From Hydrangea macrophylla (Eukaryota > Streptophyta > Magnoliopsida > Cornales > Hydrangeaceae): DNA of 64,000 nucleotides. Under the pieces are notes generated by a model that was given only the letters and a program-made list of their open reading frames with translations, made no database searches and had not been told where the DNA came from. The stretch covers positions 35,714,595 to 35,778,594 of the forward strand of contig CM066989.1 in the NCBI GenBank assembly GCA_033977485.1. Direction: 5' to 3'. Every line of letters begins with the position of its first letter. The first letter of the stretch is position 1. A program made the position numbers and the translations under genes. Shown piece by piece: positions 47,980 through 59,340 of the stretch.

Positions 47980-48227
47980 ATAAAGCTAAGTAAAGAAAAC
48001 AAAATAGTGTCCACTTGAATAATCAAACTTATGATATTGTTAATAAGCAAATAACATAGGTAGAATGACAACCTACCTTAGAAATGGAAGAGGGAGAGAG
48101 AGAGAGGGAGAGAGAGAGAGAGAGAGAGAGAGAAGAATAACGCTAAGTAAAGCAAACGAATAATCAAACTTATGATATTGTTAATAAGCAAATAACGTAG
48201 GTAGAATGACAACCTACCTTAGAAATG

Positions 48228-48267
<40 letters not shown>

Positions 48268-48369
48268 ATAAAGCTAAGTAAACCAAACAAAATAGTGTCC
48301 ACTCGAATAATCAAACTTATGATATTGTTAATAAGCAAATAACATAGGTAGAATAACAAACAACCTTAG

Positions 48370-48421
<52 letters not shown>
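47943..48421. repeat. Tandem 144-bp units with (GA)n tracts
   Basis: Four (GA)n tracts near 47945, 48090, 48230 and 48375 are separated by AGAATAA(A/C)GCTAAGTAAA and TAGAATGACAACCTACC-containing sequence. Unit spacing is about 141-147 bp. The array ends just upstream of the transposase exon and probably lies in its intron or 5' untranslated region. Confidence 0.85.
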
Positions 48422-48425
<4 letters not shown>

Positions 48426-48495
48426 TTCCAATTGTCAATGTTATCGTTATTATACTTTATGTTATTTGCAATTGTTGCAATTTTTTTTTGTCTGA

Positions 48496-49983
48496 ATGCA
48501 GCAAATGGAAAATTCAAGTCAGCAAAAGGGCCAGACTCCTACTGCTTCGTGTTCTACTCCTCAAACTAATGAATCTGCCACTGATCTACGGATAGAGGTT
48601 ACCTTTAATTTGACCGGTGGGATAATAGGTGGTAAAAATGCTTTGAAGAATCGGTGCTTGGCTTTGTTGAGAACCCAAGTTGGTCTTTCTTATGATGGTT
48701 GGCATAAAGTTGAAAAAGCCAAAAAAGATGACTTATGGGCAACCCTTTTGCAAGAATTCAAGATATCGGTCGACCGAAAAGAGGAGGTTCTAAAAGAGAT
48801 GGGTTTGCAGTTGAAGACGTGGAGGAAGAACTTGCGCTCGAAATATTTTGGAGAGCTAGATATTGATGGGATAAAGGCGTTAAAGGATAAGGTGCCAGAA
48901 AAAGAGCAAATCTCTCTTAGTCAATGGAACGAGTTCATCAAACGCGAAGCAACGGGACGACAAAATGAAACAAAGAGACAAAGGCAAAGCCAGCAGAGCT
49001 AAAAAGACTGATGTTCATTATCTCGGTCGTCAGTCATATCATGAAAAGGCTGAGGAAATGGTATGTATGCATGATACTTAGTTACTTAGACTCTTTAAAT
49101 TTATAAGCTAAAATGCATTTTTTAAAATATTTTTGTAGAAGCGCAAGGATCCACTTCATCAAGCACCTGAGCGTTCGGATGTTTTCATCGAATCTCGCAG
49201 GCAGAAGAAAACTGGGGAATTTCATCCTCAAACTGTTGAGGAGATGGTCAGTTCACTTCTTCAATTATAATGCTAAACATTACTCAATCTTAATCATTAA
49301 GAATATTAATATCTCACCATTATATATATTGGCAGCAAAAAATGACTGAGCTGAAAAGTAGTCAGGATTCTTCAAGCCCATCAACTTTGGATAGTGATGC
49401 ATTGACCACACTTTATGGGAAAGATAGTAGAGGGAAGACTCGTGGTGTGGGTCCAGTGTCCAGAACTAAATTGAAGGCCATAGTTCCTATACGCTCAGAG
49501 ATTCAGAAAGCAGTGAAACAAAGCAATGTGTAGATGGAGCATGATATGCATGATGTGAAACAGAGGAACGTGCAGTTGGAGCAAAATATGCATGAGATCA
49601 AAAATTCTCTAAATCTTCTATTAAGAGCTTTTTCTGAAAGCCAAAAGTTTCTTCCCCAACAATTTGCGTCCCAACATGTAGTATCCTCTTCATTTCCTTC
49701 ACTCCAAGCGACTCAACTCCCTACACCAGCTTCATCGTCAAGTTGTAATATAATTAGTTTGACAAATGCAAAGAAGATTGCAACTGGAGTGATTATTTCA
49801 ACAGCACCTGGAACAGTGGTGCATGGTCATGTACTAGCGGACTTTGAACGTAAAGTTCAAGTTGTTGACGTCGTTCCGGGAGAGGAGGAGCAGAGTTTGT
49901 ACCTAGGAAGCCAAGGGTGCGCCTCAAATATTAAGGAAACTGAGGGTGGGTGGGTGTTTTGGCCTATATGGTTGCTTCATTGA
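48496..49983 (+). pseudogene. CACTA TNP1-like transposase accessory gene (Transposase_24), broken
   Basis: Inferred exons: about 48500-49060, 49139-49246, and 49336-49983. Exon 1 follows a clear acceptor (TTTTTTTTTGTCTGAATGCAG) and reads FNLTGGIIGGKNALKNRCLA, LSYDGWHKVEKAKKDDLW and LSQWNEFIKREA, the pattern of Ptta/En/Spm plant transposases. A frameshift near 48960-49000 leads into KKTDVHYLGRQSYHEKAEEM before donor GTATGT. Exon 2 (RKDPLHQAPERSDVFIESRR) starts after TTTTTGTAG and ends before GTCAGT. Exon 3 has KTRGVGPVSRTKL, then an in-frame TAG at 49531-49533, then a coiled-coil-like MEHDMHDVKQRNVQLEQNMH and a C-terminus with WVFWPIWLLH. Such proteins bind subterminal repeats. It is a pseudogene by frameshift plus stop. 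Confidence 0.78.
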
Positions 49984-50219
49984 ATTTATGTGGTTAAGTA
50001 TTACTTTTGTTGGTCAGACAGTAGTTTTTTGTTATCTTTTTTTCTACTTTTAATAGTTTGTGTGTTTTTTTTTTTGTGTTGCAAATTTGAAAAGATGGTG
50101 TTTAGCAACTTATGTGGTTTATATGTAAATTGTTTTGGATTGCAAAATAGTGTTTAGCAACTTGTGTAGTTTATGTATGTAAATGGTTTTGTATTGTATC
50201 GATTTTAATTGTACAGGTA
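49984..50219. other. AT-rich 3' region of the CACTA gene
   Basis: T-rich sequence with two near copies of a GTGTTTAGCAACTT(A/G)TGT segment (near 50099 and 50150). It probably holds the 3' untranslated region. No gene is seen. Confidence 0.5.
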
Positions 50220-50239
50220 CCCCAAAATAAATAGTCTTT

Positions 50240-50927
50240 CGTAATGACTAAATTGTCACCACAGTATGTCACGGTTAGAATCAGTGACTAAATTTTAACA
50301 ATTGTCACCAGCAATTGATATTTGGTCAATGCCAAGGGAGGTGACAAATTTATATTTTGTCACTGTCTAGGGAAGGGTATTTATATGTCATCACTGTCTG
50401 GAGAGGTGACAAATACATATTTAGTCACTGTCCAGGGAGGTGATCAATATTTATTTTGTCATTGTCTACGGAGAGTATTTATATTTGGTCAATGTCTGGG
50501 GAGGTGACGAATACACATATTTAGTCACTGTCCAGGGAGGTGACTAATTTATATTTTATCACTGTCTAGGGAGGGGTATTTATATTTGGTCACTGTCTAG
50601 GGAGGTGACAAATACATATTTGGTCACTGTCCAGGGAAGTGACAATTTAAAATATTGTCACTGTCTAGGGAGGTGACAAGTTTATATTTTTGTCACTGTC
50701 CGGGAGGTGACAAATATTTATTTGGTCACTGTCTATGGAGGTGACCAAATTAAGGCAATTACCCCTTTTACGGGTACACAAATGGTCGGTGAGACAAACA
50801 AAATTGTCACCGTTAGTGGAGGTGACGAAATTATTTGTCACCCCCAAAATAGTCACCGCTCCAGACAGTGACAAATTGTGTTTGTCACCGCTCGGAGCAG
50901 TGACAAATCGGCCAATCTGGTGTAGTG
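50240..50927. repeat. CACTA subterminal repeats and terminal inverted repeat
   Basis: About a dozen units of TTTGTCACTGTC(C/T)AGGGAGGTGACAAA alternate in direct and inverted form, with TCAC and GTGA arms in each. They become perfect near the end (TTTGTCACCGCTCGGAGC, then AGTGACAAATCG). The terminus is at 50909-50927. In this superfamily such repeats are binding sites for the TNP1/TNPA-type protein. Confidence 0.88.
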
Positions 50928-51400
50928 AATTATGGCATTAGGAAAACCCACATACTACAAGCATTGCCAAACAAGGCCTAAGGAAAATCATTAGCAACAT
51001 TAATTGTATATAAAGCAATTGTCCAATCAGTCACTTCCAAAATCTGTGGAAGTTTAGCACCACGCGGACAGTTTTAAACTTAAACTGGTATTTTCGTGAC
51101 ACGGTGTTCATCACAAAAATACAGAAAATTCATTTTATTGAAAGAAACAATTTTCCGGTTTTATAAAAATTCAGTTTGAGTTAAAAGAATTTATTTTCAC
51201 CGCTTTGGAAATACAGATTTGAAATTCAACACAGGTATTGCCAAATTTTATAAAAATCGCATTTTGACCCCAAAAGTAATTTCAATTATGAGATCAGTTA
51301 AGAAATAAATTTTACACATAAGAATTGAAATTTAAAATAAAGGCAGACAATGTATATTTAATTTTAAATATGACAATGCAAGAAAATGCGGGTTATTACA
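50928..51400 (-). mobile_element. 3' LTR remnant of gypsy element E (L10)
   Basis: Inverted family-1 LTR left part only, from TTATGGCATTAGG (50930) to GGGTTATTACA (51400). The remaining about 2.4 kb was lost where the CACTA element lies. Confidence 0.87.
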
Positions 51401-51413
51401 CTCTTCCTCCCTT
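51401..51413 (-). promoter_or_regulatory. Polypurine tract of element E
   Basis: The minus strand reads AAGGGAGGAAGAG directly against the LTR start. Confidence 0.85.
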
Positions 51414-51445
51414 AAACATGATTTCGTCCCCAAAATCAAGACTAA

Positions 51446-54400
51446 CTAGTCATGAAACAACTCCGGGTACTTCTTCCTCATATCAGCTTCAACTTCCCAC
51501 GAGGCTTCATTCTCGTCACGGTGATTCCACTGAACCTTCACCAACGGAATTTCCTTATTTCTCAGCTTCTTGATATTCTGATCTAGAATCTTCACAGGTC
51601 TCTCCTTGTAAGAAACGTTATGACTCGTCTCAATATCGTCATAATTAACCACGTGCGAGGGGTCTCGTATGTACTTTCTTAGCATACTCACATAGAATAC
51701 ATTGTGAATCCCAGACATCTTTGGTGGTAGCGCCAGTTGATAGGCCATTTTCCGGACACGTTCCAAAATCTCGAATGGTCCGATGAATCTCGGAGCTAGT
51801 TTCCCTCTTTTGAGACCAAAACGTACCACTCCTCGGGTCGGTGAAACCTTAAGGAGTACGTGATCTCCAACACTAAACTCCAGATCTTTTCGGCGTTGAT
51901 CAGCATAACTCTTATACCTGCTCTGAGCAGTTCTCATTCTTTCCTTGACCAAGGAAATCTTCTCGTTGGTTTCTCTAACCAAATCCGGTCCCAACAACTC
52001 CGTGTCACCAACTTCTGCCCAACATAACGGAGAACGACATGGTCGTCCGTACAGTGCTTCGAACGGAGCCATACCGATACTCGAGTGATAACTATTGTTA
52101 TAGGCAAATTCAACCAACGGTAAGTGTGTCTCCCAAGATTCTTCAAAATCGATCACACAAGCCCTGAGCATGTCTTCCATGATCTGATTAACACGCTCAG
52201 TTTGCCCATCTGTCTGAGGGTGAAAAGCAGTACTCATCTTGAGCGAAGTTCCCATAGTTTCTTGCAGACTTTCCCAAAATCCAGAAGTAAAACGCGCGTC
52301 ACGGTCTGACACAATCGTCACAGGTGCACCGTGAAGTCGCACCACTTGTTGTACGTACATCCGGCTCATCTTTTCCACTGGGTATGTCATACTGTAAGCG
52401 ATAAAATGAGCCGACTTTGTCAATCGATCCATAATTACCCAAATAGTGTCATGATTCTGCTGTGATCGAGGCAATCCTACAATAAAATCCATCATAATGT
52501 GCTCCCATTTCCAACTAGGAATAGGTAGAGGTTGCAACAATCCTGACGGTCTCTGATGTTCGGCCTTGACTTACTGACACGTCAAACACTTGGACACAAA
52601 CTCGGCCACATCCTTCTTCATGCCTTCCCACCAAAAATTTCTCTTCAAATCCTTGTACATCTTAGTTCCTCCCGGGTGAACTGTATACCTTGATTTATGT
52701 GCTTCTTCCAGAATATCCTTCCTAAGTTCTCCAACATCTGGCACACATAATCTATTCCTGCAACGATACCCTCCATCGATTCCCACCTTCCATTCTGTCG
52801 GGTCTTTTTCTGACATCTTTACGAACCACGTCCGAAACTTCTCATCTTCTTTCTGAGCTTCAATAACGTGGTCGACAAGAACAGGCTGTAGGATAAGACA
52901 TCCAAACAGTTGTCCTTCTCCTCCTTCAGCACTCTGTACATCGAACTCCGCCAATGTCTCCAAAGCTCGCCACTCTCTAACCATTAAGGAGGCGATCGTC
53001 TCCCGAGTTTGTCGACTCAAAGCATCAGCGACCACATTAGCTTTACCGGGGTGATACTCTAACGTGAAGTCGTAATCTTTGATCAGCTCCATCCATCTGC
53101 TTTGCCTCGTGTTCAACTCTTTCTGTGTGAACAAGTATTTTAGGCTCTTGTGATCGGAGAATAAATCAAACTTCTCGCCGTAGAGATAGTGTCTCCAAAT
53201 CTTGAGTGCGAACACTACTGCCGCCAATTCCAAATCATGAATGGGATAGTTCAACTCATTTGGCTTTAGCTGCCTGGATTCATATGCCATAACTCTACCA
53301 TCTTGCATAAGTACACACCATAGTCCTTGATATGATGCATCACTAAAGATAGTGAACTTCTCATCAGGTTTGGGTATTGCTAGTACTGGTGCGGTAGTGA
53401 GTCTCTCTTTCAACTCTAGAAAGGCTCGCTCATGCTTCTCTGTCCACTCGAACTTCAAATTCTTCTTCGTCAACCCAGTTTAAGGTGCAGCTATCTTGGA
53501 GAATCCCTCAACAAATCTTCTGTAGTAGCCTGCGAGTCCAAAAAAACTCCGAACTTCTGTAGGGTTGCTCGGCCTAACCCAGTTTGACACAGCATCTGTC
53601 TTGGATGAATCCACCGAAATTCCTTGAGATGACACCTTGTGTCCCAAAAATTTCACTTCTTGCAACCAGAACTCACACTTACTGAATTTGGCATACAACT
53701 GGTGGTCCTTAAGCGTCTGCATCGTAATCCGTAGATGTTGCTCGTGCTCTTCTCCTGACTTAGAATAGATCAAAATATCATCAATAAAGACGATGACAAA
53801 CTGATCTAGATAAGGCTTGAACACTTTGTTCATCAGATCCATAAACACTGCCGGGGCGTTCGTCATTCCAAACGGCATCACCGGAAATTCATAATGACCA
53901 TATCGGGTTCTGAAAGTAGTCTTAGGTATGTCTTCCTTCCGTACCCTCAACTGATGATATCCCGACCTAAGGTCTATCTTGGAAAATGTCGTAGCTCCTT
54001 GTAGTTGATCAAATAAATCGTCGATCCGTGGCAAGGGATACTTATTCTTGATAGTCACGCGGTTCAATTCTCTGTAGTCGATACACAGTCTGAGTGTTCC
54101 GTCCTTCTTCTTCACGAATAACACCGGTGCTCCCCAAGGCGATGTACTTGGACGTACAAAACCTAGGTTCTCGAGCTCTTGTACTTGTTCCTTTAATTCC
54201 AATAGTTCAGCGGGGACCATTCTGTAGGGAACCTTGGTAATCGGTACGGTACCCAGTATAAGCTCAATACAGAACTCTATACTTCTCTCGGGCGGTAATC
54301 CAGAAATATCTTGAAATACTTCTTCGAAGTCCTTGACTACAGGTATAGATGAAGCTGTCACCTCTGTATTGATGACTTCGATGTTGGCTAAACATCTTGT

Positions 54401-55921
54401 GAGGAACATATCTCCCGAAGGGTTACATTGAAAATCAAAGGGTTGATTCTCATTGTCGGAGAATGTAATTCTCTTCCTCGCACAATCTAAGTTCACTTGA
54501 TTTTGAGAGAGCCAATCCATTCCTAGGATTATGTCGAACTCCTTCATCGATAGGACGATCAACCTTGCAGGGATTTCACGGTCTCCTAGCCGTAAGGGAC
54601 AATCCTTGCACACGTGTCCTAATCTGACAGCAGCTCCTAACGGTGATGTAGCCTTCAAAGCTTTCTCTAAGCGATGAGGTAAGATACCCAATCTCCAAAT
54701 TGTATTTACAGATATGAATGATAGAGCAGCACCCGTATCAAATAACACTTTAACATGGGAGTTAAACAGAGTTAATGTACCTTCCACTGCTTGCTGATCA
54801 GGTTGAGCTTCTCCATGATCTCCTTCTTCATATACAGTTCCATCATATCCAGCGGCATCAGGAATAACAGTATTCAAGCGTGTCTGACCCTGTTGTCCAT
54901 AAGTTACTTGCTTAGGAGCAGTGCAAAACCTGTTGATGTGACCTGGTTCACCACAGTTGAAGCAGACTATCCTTTGCTGAGCAGCACGCCTTGGTGCCTT
55001 GCAATCTCGAGCCAGATGACCAGGGTTGCCACAGTTGAAGCACTTTCCACCACTACTTCCTTCTCCTACTTGGGGTTGAGTCGGATAGGTAATAGCTTGT
55101 GCCTTCTTGCTTCCGTCAAAATTCCTCTTCTGCCCTTGGGTACGATTCATCGGTGGTCTATTCCCAAAATTACCCCTCTGAGGCGGTCGAAATTCGAATT
55201 GCTTATGGTTTACTCGAGCATCTTCTTCTAGATTGGTAGCCAGGCCAACCAATCCCTCAAACGACTTATCTAAGTGACCGAGAGTCAGGCGACGAATCTG
55301 CGGTGTCAGCCCTTGGTTATACTTCCGGATCTTCTTCTCCTCAATATCAACCATGTGAGGGGCAAACTGTGACAGCCTCTCGAACTGTGTGGTATACTCT
55401 TGCACCGACTTAGTTCCTTGCGTCAGATCCATGAATTCCTTCTCCCTTCTGTGCCTCTCCGTAGCCGGGAAGTACTTTTCCAGGAATCTCCCTTTGAACG
55501 CAGTCCACGTCATTCCTGTAGCAGCAGTGTTCCCAAAAGTGGCTATGACCGAGTCCCACCAATTTGCAGTGGCGTCGGTCAATTGAAATGTAGCCAATCT
55601 CCTCTTGTCCATCTCGTTGCATTGGACAGCTTCGAACATGCGGTCCATCTGTCTTAACCACTGTTCCGCTTTCCAGGGTTCCGCGGTACCCGCAAACTGC
55701 TCGGGTCTGAGCGCACGGAATCTCTCCAGCAGCTTATCTCCAGTTTGGCGGTCTCGTTGGTTTTCATTCGCATTACTAACCCTCTCGAGACATCTGATGA
55801 AAGCTTCAAATATTCCCATGGGATCGGCAGCCTCAGGTGCTCCCTCAATCAAATTCCTATTCCTCCTTGGTCTCCCAGCCATTCTATGCATGATAGTGGT
55901 AGTAGAATGAGAAACATGCAT
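51446..55921 (-). pseudogene. Gypsy element E gag-pol polyprotein, two premature stops
   Basis: One frame of 1491 codons from ATG 55921 to the stop at 51446. A second possible start, [10 protein letters not shown], is 13 codons in. Domains by residue: gag capsid about 70-230; CCHC knuckles 294-307 and 320-333; aspartic protease DTG 395-397; reverse transcriptase about 565-800 with D650 and FIDD 712-715; RNase H from D861; integrase zinc finger H1075, H1082, C1112, C1115; integrase triad D1145, D1206, E1242 (35 residues between the last two); chromodomain-like tail about 1442-1491. Stops: a Leu codon changed to TAA at 53480-53482 (two bases) and Gln (CAA) to TAA at 52571-52573. No frameshift is needed. 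Gag forms the particle, RT/RH make cDNA and integrase plus chromodomain insert it. This is the reference copy for reading A-D. Confidence 0.95.
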
Positions 55922-56570
55922 GCAACAGTACTATGAAGTAATTTAAATGACGACAATATTCAAAGGAGTATATATCACTATATCACATACTCGTATTATA
56001 ACATAAGCATACAATAAAATCCAAATATGCAATATATATCAAGTACACATAATATACTAAACACGTATTCGAACTAGGGCTGTCTAATAGCAAAGAGGTC
56101 GTATTCTTATTCTTATTCTCCATACTCTGGGCTGTGGGCCATGCTGACTGTTCCGAGATTTGACTCAGGAAGTTGGTCAGTGCCTAAGCTATTTATGAGG
56201 GCTATGGTATGCTTTAACTCCTTAGAAACTCGGCTACTATCCGTCTGTAGGGGCATCATAAGTTATGGCCATCTTGGCTAATTCTAAATGGATACGTCTG
56301 AAAATATATGGAAACTGCTATCATTTTTGTCGATGTGACAAGGCAACCGTGTAATCATCTCTATGACGAAACCAACCTAGAACTTAGTTTCTGAACTAAG
56401 GATAATCCGTACTAAACTAAAACTGGAACTTGGTTGTTCGGTAAATATGAGCTTAGTAAATCAGACTATTCTTAGAGAAACTTGGTTGTATAGCTTAGTA
56501 AAACTTAAAGGTAACCTGTGTCACTAGTCTGTGGCATGAATAACTGAGCCTGGTCAATCTAGGAAACATG
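55922..56570 (-). other. Leader of element E
   Basis: About 650 bp between gag ATG and PBS. It matches the leader of B and, in part, that of C. No conserved frame is seen. Confidence 0.7.
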
Positions 56571-56582
56571 GCTCTGATACCA
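56571..56582 (-). promoter_or_regulatory. Primer binding site of element E (tRNA-iMet)
   Basis: The minus strand reads TGGTATCAGAGC, separated from the LTR end at 56591 by CTAAATCC (inverted GGATTTAG). Confidence 0.95.
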
Positions 56583-56590
56583 CTAAATCC

Positions 56591-58902
56591 TGTCACGCCC
56601 CGACGTAGCATAACTTTGAATGTAAAACATACTCACTTACCATTTTCAAATTCCCATTTAATTCCATGAGTTTACATTAGAGTAAAGAGTTCATTTTAGA
56701 AAACAACAACAATATCATTTGAAAGCTATAATTCACATATATGTGACCGTGTATGAAAACAATGCACCAAACTCATCTTACCGACTCTTTTCTCTCGACA
56801 AAACCCAACAATCCATTATCACACACCAGTATCTTTGAAAAACTCCAATAGCCACACTTTAGCACAGGGGTGCCAGGGAATGTCCAGTTTGCCTCACACT
56901 TTGGTCTGGGGTACCAGGGAGTGTCCAATGCCTCACACTTTAATACCTAATCCGCCATGCAAATACCGGAGGAACCCTCACGCAGTATCCAGACTCGGGT
57001 ATCAGGGAGTGTCCGTAGGCCACACTTTAGCACTACCATGGGTGCCAGGGAATGTCCAAGTTCGGCTTCACACACTTTGACGCTACCATGGTCGTCAGGG
57101 AGTGTCCAATTTTGCCACCGTCGCATTTCAAAGACACCCTCGCCGCAATCTCAATCACAACACACTTTGGTACTCACTTACCAAGGAGTGTCCACAACAC
57201 AATCTCAACCGCACTCACTATACCACACTGTCCATTACTCTTTTCTATACTGACCAACACTCACCATGCATGTACAACTGACTCCACATGAATGATATGT
57301 GACTTAATACAAAAATATAAAGTACTGGAAATGATAACCATGGATGTACGAGAAGAAATCAAATCTTATATTAAACAACCGGTGAATTCATCAAAGAATG
57401 CTTTAACATGCTTTTATCGCTATTAGAACACAAGTGGGTCTACTTTGAAGTAATGCCCTCAAAAATGAGTTATAATTTGTATACATGAATTACATATCAA
57501 CAGAAAGGTCTTTGAGTCTAGTTTCCAATGCTTCAAACCGTTCGCGTTTTCGAGTTTCCTAGAGGAAGTTATGGCCATTTTACTAAAAGTCGTCAGTGTT
57601 GAAAAATGTCAATCGTAGCTCTCGGATTTCACGTAAAACCGAGAGGTGACAACACTTTAAATCAACGGTACGTCGCGATACGGATGAATTAAGCCGTAGT
57701 ATTCGAACCACAACTTATTGGAAATAAGATCTTTCATTCCCAATTCACAGAATTGATTTTGGTTGAGTTTGAAAAATTACCATTTTTGAGCTTCAAGTTT
57801 TCATACGAAAATTAACAATGGTGTTCTTCAAATTAGACTAAACTAACAGTAAATAAATATGAGATTACATTCCAAGTGAGTTTAGAATACTCACTGTGAT
57901 ATAGATTGAAGAAGTTGTTGAGAAAGAAATACAAGAACAAGAATTACGAATTTCCAATTTCAAGCTTTGGCTATGGAGGATTGAGCTCTTCAAATTCTGA
58001 AATTATGAACTCTCTGCACTCTCTTATCTCTCTGTGTGACTCTCTCAAGCTCTCTATGCTAGAAGTGCAGAATGCGTGTGTTTGAGAGAGTAGGTGAGTG
58101 TTTAAATAATTAAGCTTCCACTTGGAGACAATGGCCTAACAATCCACTCATTAACCACTAACTTTTAATTAATTGGTGGATTAGTAGAATATGCAAGATG
58201 ATGTAAACATACACTGATGCACATATAGCTCCACTAATTAGTGTATAAATAACCAAGTCTCCACTTGGAGACAATGGCCTAACAATCTAATCATTAACCA
58301 CTAACTTTCTAATCAATTGGTAGTTTATAAGGAATATGCAAGATGATGTAAACATACACTGATGCACATATACCTCCACTAATTAGTGTATAAATAACCA
58401 AGTCTCCACTTGGAGACAATGGCCTAACTATCCAATCATTAACCACCAACTTCTAATTAATTGGTAGTTTATAAGGAATATGGAGGATGATGTAAACATA
58501 CACTGATATTGAAAGGGTAGTGTAGATCGATAATGGTCAAGGTGTGTTTGGGAATTTAAGCTTATGGCATTAGGAAAACACACATACTACAAGCATTGCC
58601 AAACAAGGCCTAAGGAAAATCATTAGCAACATTAATTGTATATAAAGCAATTGTCCAATCAGTCACTTCCAAAAGATGTGGAAGTTTAGCACCACGCGGA
58701 CAGTTTTAAACTTAAACTGGTATTTTCGTGACACGGTGTTCATCACAAAAATACAGAAAATTCATTTAATTGAAAGAAACAATTTTCCGGTTTTATAAAA
58801 ATTCAGTTTGAGTTAAAAGAATTTATTTTCACCATTTTGGAAATACAGATTTGAAATTCAACACAGGTATTGCCAAATTTTATAAAAATCGCATTTTGAC
58901 CC
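56591..58902 (-). mobile_element. 5' LTR of gypsy element E (L11), deleted and truncated
   Basis: Begins TGTCACGCCCCGACGTAGC, then jumps at CATAA (56610) over several hundred bp of the right end, removing the terminal exon. The rest continues with the hairpin array (about 56830-57285) and three 144-bp units to GCATTTTGACCCCA, where family-2 LTR begins. The left about 110 bp are missing. Confidence 0.9.
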
Positions 58903-59332
58903 CAGAAATTGACACATGTCAAAATCCTTGCAGGAAACAAACATTTGGCCATATCATTTTCATTCACCTGGTTTTCAATTCATCCACCTACCACTTTCAA
59001 AAAAGAAAAGAAGGTGGCACATGATAGATCATATTTTCATCAATAAAAAAATCATACTTAATTTAAAAGAAAAACAAATAAGATTTTAAAAGAAAAAGAA
59101 AAGAAAGTGGCACATGATAAATCATATCTTTTTAATAAACTAAAACTCTACTTAATTTAAAAGAAAAATAAATAAGATTTTAAAAGAAAAAGAAAAGATA
59201 TTGGCACATAATAGATCACATCTTACTAATAAATAATGAATTAAATGAAAAAGAAAATAAAGTAGGAGTATCAATGTAATAAATTAAAACCTTACCTAAT
59301 TAAATTAATGAAGCACTACATCTTTTTCTTGC

Positions 59333-59340
59333 TATATAAA
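59333..59340 (+). promoter_or_regulatory. TATA box of family-2 LTR (direct copy)
   Basis: TATATAAA, followed about 60 bases later by a GGAGAGAGAGC leader-like stretch, as in the other LTRs. Confidence 0.6.

Larger units (their letters stand above)
47943..50927 (+). mobile_element. CACTA (En/Spm-type) DNA transposon, left end missing
   Basis: The right terminus, read on the minus strand, is CACTACACCAGATTGGCCG, a canonical CACTA inverted repeat. It is preceded by about 700 bp of subterminal repeats. A TNP1-like (Transposase_24) gene lies inside. No matching left terminus is found at 47943, where the element meets a gypsy pol stub, so the left end was lost, probably together with flanking gypsy sequence. 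No TNP2-type DDE transposase is present. Confidence 0.82.
51401..56590 (-). mobile_element. Gypsy element E, complete internal region (chromovirus, Tekay/Del-like)
   Basis: Runs on the minus strand from PBS (56571-56582) through leader, gag-pol and PPT with no large deletion, about 5.19 kb. Both LTRs are damaged: L10 truncated and L11 internally deleted and truncated. The chromodomain-like C-terminus and long LTRs fit the Tekay/Del chromovirus lineage; a phylogeny was not possible here. Confidence 0.93.

Noticed and set aside
47943..48421. Possible CRISPR-like array (regular 144-bp spacing)
   Set aside because: The units are direct tandem copies with (GA)n expansions, without short repeats separating unique spacers, and the context is a plant genome.
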